This document shows positions 7,265 to 9,961 of a stretch of 9,961 nucleotides of DNA, piece by piece. The position numbers were made by a program, and so were the translations under genes. The stretch is from the NCBI GenBank assembly GCA_023393575.1, contig JAEWKX010000118.1, positions 1 to 9,961 of the forward strand. The letters are read 5' to 3'. The stretch is from Pseudomonadota bacterium (GTDB lineage: Bacteria; Pseudomonadota; Alphaproteobacteria; Rhizobiales; Rhizobiaceae). Position 1 is the stretch's first letter. Each line of letters begins with the position of its first letter. The notes beneath the pieces were generated by a model, which was given only the letters and a program-made list of their open reading frames with translations, was not told the origin of the DNA and ran no database searches.

Positions 7265-8056
7265 TCACTCCGACGGGAAAATGCTGTCGATCCGGCCCGT
7301 AAGGTAGTAGCCGAGCAGGCCGACCCACTCCCGTACCGCGGTGGAGGTAAGCTGCGTGTTGGTCGTCGGCTGCGTGAAGTCGAAGCCGAGGCGGAGAATG
7401 CCGCTCGTGCGGTAGTCCACGGGCCAGGGAGTGACCGGAATTTCCGCCTTCCGGAACAGGGCCACGGATCGCGGCATGTGAGAGGCGGAGGTCACCAGCA
7501 GGCAATCCGACAGGTCTTCTCGGACCAGCACGTCCCTGGTCTGCTGCGCGTTCTCGTAGGTCGTGCGCGAGGCGTTCTCCTTCACCAGCCGATCCCCAGG
7601 TATGCCGAAGGCGGAGAAGAACCGTTCCGAAGCGTCGGCTTCACCCTCGTAGGCGCCGCTGATCGATCCGTCTCCGCCGGAGATCAGGATGCGGGCCCGA
7701 GGATGACGGAGCGCGAGACGCAGGGCTTCGGCGAAGCGTTCGGCGGCCTGGTTGAATTCGATCCCGCCCCGGCTGGTGGTGACTTCATTCTCCAAGGCGC
7801 CGCCGAGCACCAGGATGCAGGTCAGATCCTGCGGTTCCTGCTGCGGTCTTGCGAACCGTGCTTCCAGGGCCTGCAACGCAACACCGCCGGCTGTGGTGTA
7901 GAGGGCGACGAAGAGGATCGTCGCGGCAAGCGCGGCTGCCGTCCCACCCGCCCGGCGCCAGCCGGCAAATGCAAGAAAGGCGCCCAGGGCGCAGAGCAGG
8001 AAGGCGAGGGAAAGTGGCTGCACCGCCAGCCAGAACAGCTTGGAGAGAAGGAACAT
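7265..8056 (-). CDS. YdcF/ElyC-like DUF218 membrane protein
   Basis: Member of the DUF218 (PF02698) family that includes E. coli YdcF, SanA and ElyC; ElyC and SanA are linked to envelope integrity and peptidoglycan precursor lipid use, but the biochemical activity is not settled. The 263-residue protein has two N-terminal hydrophobic segments (about 8-31 and 38-60) and then a soluble domain. DUF218 landmarks are visible: ILVLGGAL (81-88), SRGGIEFNQAAERF (95-108), RILISGGDG (122-130), the GIPGDRLVKENASRTTYENA block (151-170) and LLVTSASHMPRSVALF (186-201). Length and two-helix anchor fit the ElyC type. The start is ATG at 8056, with AGGT about 8 bases upstream. It lies 33 bases after the DUF1275 gene on the same strand, so the two may share a transcript. 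Involvement in envelope maintenance is inference. Confidence 0.87.
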   Translation of the reverse strand: MFLLSKLFWLAVQPLSLAFLLCALGAFLAFAGWRRAGGTAAALAATILFVALYTTAGGVALQALEARFARPQQEPQDLTCILVLGGALENEVTTSRGGIEFNQAAERFAEALRLALRHPRARILISGGDGSISGAYEGEADASERFFSAFGIPGDRLVKENASRTTYENAQQTRDVLVREDLSDCLLVTSASHMPRSVALFRKAEIPVTPWPVDYRTSGILRLGFDFTQPTTNTQLTSTAVREWVGLLGYYLTGRIDSIFPSE

Positions 8057-8089
8057 GAGCAGACCTGTCGCAATATCCGGCGGCGGCTG

Positions 8090-8809
8090 TCAATGCCGGT
8101 GCCGGGTTCCGCTGACGATCGGCTGCTGGAAATGCAGGTGGAGCGGCCGCGGCAGGAAGATGGTGGCGAACGCGATCGCGACCACCGCCATGGCCACCAC
8201 CCAGAGTGCGTCATTGCCGAGCCATCTGGTGAGGAAGGCCCCGGTGACGCTGCCGCAGGCCATGCCGGTCCAAGGCACGGTCTGGATTGCCCAGCCTGTC
8301 GGGTTGCGGTCGCCGACGATCCATCGGCCTATGCCGCGGCCGAAGCGGGACAGCGCCCCGGTGATATAGGTAAGTCCGATCGGCAGCCCCTCGATGTGTT
8401 CTACGGTGGCGTTGATCATGCCCATCGCCAGGATGACCAGGTAGAACTGCACGCGGGGATATTCCTGTTCCGGTACCATCGCCGCGACGGCGATGGTGAG
8501 CGCCACCCCCGTCAGCACCACGAAGGTGCGCCGCGCCGACAGCGTATGTGCAAGTACGATGCCGAGCGCATTGCCGACCACGAAGACCCACAGCGCGAAA
8601 TAGAGGATCAGCGCATGACCGTAACTGCCCTCGGCGAAGGACAGCGCAGCGCGCGTCGTGTTGCCCGTCATGAAGGACACGAAGTCGCCGGAGAGCAGCA
8701 GGCCGACGGCATCCGTCATGCCTGCGACGAAGGATATGGCCGCGACCAGCACGAGACCGGTCACGGTGCGCCTCGTGCGGACGAGGTGTCGGCGTCTGGC
8801 AATGGTCAT
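8090..8809 (-). CDS. YoaK-like DUF1275 membrane protein
   Basis: Inner-membrane protein of the DUF1275 (PF06912, YoaK) family, function unknown. The 239-residue protein has about six hydrophobic segments (roughly 17-38, 64-88, 94-112, 121-136, 173-192, 201-219). It shows the family signatures SFMTGNT (45-51) in the first half and LTYITGAL (146-153) in the second. The N-terminus is strongly basic (RRRHLVRTRR, 5-14) and the short C-terminal tail is His-rich (PLHLHF, RHRH). ATG at 8809 is the natural start; no strong ribosome-binding site was seen. The downstream DUF218 gene on the same strand starts 33 bases later, and the flavoprotein gene lies 83 bases upstream on the same strand, so a loose three-gene operon is possible. 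Transport of an unknown solute is a guess from topology only. Confidence 0.88.
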   Translation of the reverse strand: MTIARRRHLVRTRRTVTGLVLVAAISFVAGMTDAVGLLLSGDFVSFMTGNTTRAALSFAEGSYGHALILYFALWVFVVGNALGIVLAHTLSARRTFVVLTGVALTIAVAAMVPEQEYPRVQFYLVILAMGMINATVEHIEGLPIGLTYITGALSRFGRGIGRWIVGDRNPTGWAIQTVPWTGMACGSVTGAFLTRWLGNDALWVVAMAVVAIAFATIFLPRPLHLHFQQPIVSGTRHRH

Positions 8810-8834
8810 GCGTCGTGCGTCCCTGGCGGAGGGT

Positions 8835-8852
8835 GAGGGCCAGATCGCCCTC
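8835..8852 (-). repeat. Small inverted repeat between the flavoprotein and DUF1275 genes
   Basis: GAGGGC and GCCCTC form a 6-bp stem with a 6-base loop in the 83-base gap after the flavoprotein stop codon. No T run follows on the minus strand, so it is at best a weak or Rho-assisted terminator, and it may be chance. Confidence 0.3.
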
Positions 8853-8892
8853 GCAGGCTTATCTTAGCCGCTGATTCTCCGATTGTGGAAGA

Positions 8893-9961
8893 TCAGTCTC
8901 TGCCCGCCGTCGCTTTGCCGCACCCTGGGGCCGGCTGTTGCCAGCCCTTCGTCAGCCAGGCGGCCATGCCCGCTGCCGCGGCGCGCCCGGTGGCGAGGCA
9001 GGCGGTGAGGAGATAGCCGCCGGTCGGTGCCTCCCAGTCGATCATCTCGCCTGCGACGAACAGGCCGGGGATTTGCTTCAACATGAACTGCATGTCGATG
9101 CTGCTCCAGGCGACGCCGCCGGCCGAAGAGATCGCCTCCTCGATCGGGCGGGTGTGCCGGAGCGGAATCCGCAGCGCCTTGATCCTGCGGGCGAGCTCGT
9201 CGGGAGGTAGCCGCGCAGCCTCCGGATCGCATTCCCGCGGCAGCGCCGCCTTCACGCCCTCCAGCCCGGCAGCCTTGCGGAGCCGGTTGGAGAAGCTCGC
9301 CTTGGGGTCCTGCCGTGCGAGATTGCGGGCCAGGTGCGCTTCGCTCCGTCCGGGTGCGAGATCGAGGACGAGCGATGCCTCGCCTGTCCCTTCCAGCCGG
9401 TCGCGCAGCGCGGCCGCATGGGCATAGACGAGGCTGCCCTCGATGCCGTGCCGCGAGATCACGAACTCGCCCTGGACGCTGCCGGCGTCGGACTTCGCCC
9501 CGACCGACTTCACCGGCGCGCCGGCGAAGCGTGCGCGGAAAGTGTCGCTCCAGGCGACCTCGAAACCGCAATTGGCGGGGCGAAACGGGCGGATTTCGAT
9601 ATCCTTCGCGGCCAGCCAAGGCACCCAGGCCGCATCCGAGCCCAGCCGCGGCCAGCTTGCGCCACCAAGTGCGAGGAGGGCCGCGTCGGGACGAACCGGC
9701 AAAACTCCGGCCGGTGTTTGGAAGACGTAGCTGGGGCCGTCGAAGCCGATCCAGCGGTGGCGAGGCATGAGGCGTACGCCCTGCGCCTCCAGCCGGCGCA
9801 GCCAGGCACGCAGCAGGGGCGAAGCTTTCATGGCAGTCGGGAAGACCCGGCCGGAGGAGCCGACGAAGGTTTCGGTACCGAGACCGGCCGCCCAGCGACG
9901 GATATCATCGGGCGTGAAGGTGTCGAGGGCCGCTTGCAGCCGCTCCGACGCCGCACCGAAA
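8893..9961 (-). CDS. HI0933/TIGR03862-type FAD-dependent oxidoreductase, N-terminus outside window
   Basis: Flavoprotein of the HI0933-like (BaiN/YhiN) family, most like the TIGR03862 branch common in alphaproteobacteria; substrate unknown. The frame is open to the window edge and encodes about 355 residues, so only the first few dozen residues, with the GxGxxG FAD-binding loop, are missing. Visible landmarks: SSGRVFPTAMKASPLL at 9807-9854, typical of the family; LLALGGASWPRLGSD (about 9640-9690), which follows the second FAD-contacting strand; SRHGIEGSLVYAH (about 9415-9460); and the C-terminal FAD site GLFVAGEMIDWEAPTGGYLL followed by TACLATGRAAAAG (about 8960-9075). The internal ATG at 9831 is not the start, because homology continues upstream of it. 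The protein ends in TGA at 8895-8893 after a short tail. It is on the same strand as the DUF1275 and DUF218 genes. Confidence 0.9.
   Translation of the reverse strand, partial: FGAASERLQAALDTFTPDDIRRWAAGLGTETFVGSSGRVFPTAMKASPLLRAWLRRLEAQGVRLMPRHRWIGFDGPSYVFQTPAGVLPVRPDAALLALGGASWPRLGSDAAWVPWLAAKDIEIRPFRPANCGFEVAWSDTFRARFAGAPVKSVGAKSDAGSVQGEFVISRHGIEGSLVYAHAAALRDRLEGTGEASLVLDLAPGRSEAHLARNLARQDPKASFSNRLRKAAGLEGVKAALPRECDPEAARLPPDELARRIKALRIPLRHTRPIEEAISSAGGVAWSSIDMQFMLKQIPGLFVAGEMIDWEAPTGGYLLTACLATGRAAAAGMAAWLTKGWQQPAPGCGKATAGRD

Noticed and set aside
7478..8836. Open frame of 452 codons on the plus strand
   Set aside because: It lies antisense across the DUF218 and DUF1275 genes; composition (Gly/Arg/His/Glu-rich, low complexity) is typical of a shadow frame.

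Overview
The window looks like chromosomal core DNA of an alphaproteobacterium of the order Hyphomicrobiales (Rhizobiales), most likely family Rhizobiaceae (Rhizobium/Sinorhizobium/Ensifer/Shinella-like). The base composition is GC-rich. The gene order pnp - rsmC-like methyltransferase - fabI/fabB/fabA - irr, and protein details such as an Irr without the N-terminal heme motif and the rhizobial form of FabI, support this. The genus cannot be fixed from the sequence alone.

Layout. 1-1142 (+): C-terminal part of polynucleotide phosphorylase, closed by a strong intrinsic terminator at 1167-1192. 1221-2228 (+): a class I SAM-dependent methyltransferase of the RsmC type. 2236-2630 (-): a HicB-type antitoxin gene broken by a one-base frameshift, with no hicA toxin beside it. 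2740-5334 (-): a fabA-fabB-fabI operon, transcribed in that order, which supplies the anaerobic branch of unsaturated fatty acid synthesis and the enoyl-ACP reductase. 5335-5615: a 281-base divergent control region. 5616-6035 (+): irr, the heme/iron-responsive Fur-family regulator. 6041-6673 (-): a seven-helix UPF0126/TRIC-type membrane protein. 6781-7260 (+): an unrecognised small secreted protein with six cysteines and a Ca-loop-like motif. 7265-8056 (-): a YdcF/ElyC-like DUF218 membrane protein. 8090-8809 (-): a YoaK-like DUF1275 membrane protein. 8893-9961 (-): a HI0933/TIGR03862-type flavoprotein whose N-terminus lies beyond the window.

How the genes work together. FabA makes and isomerises the C10 enoyl-ACP, FabB elongates the cis product, and FabI reduces the enoyl intermediates, so the fab block is a functional unit. 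pnp and rsmC both serve RNA metabolism but are separated by a terminator. The genes right of irr are packed in convergent pairs with 4-5 base gaps (irr/TRIC-like and secreted protein/DUF218) and show no obvious common pathway.

No tRNA, rRNA, CRISPR array, insertion sequence or phage gene was seen. I found no convincing new multi-gene system. The points most worth a second look are the frameshifted orphan HicB gene, the uncharacterised secreted cysteine-rich protein, and the irr/fabA control region.
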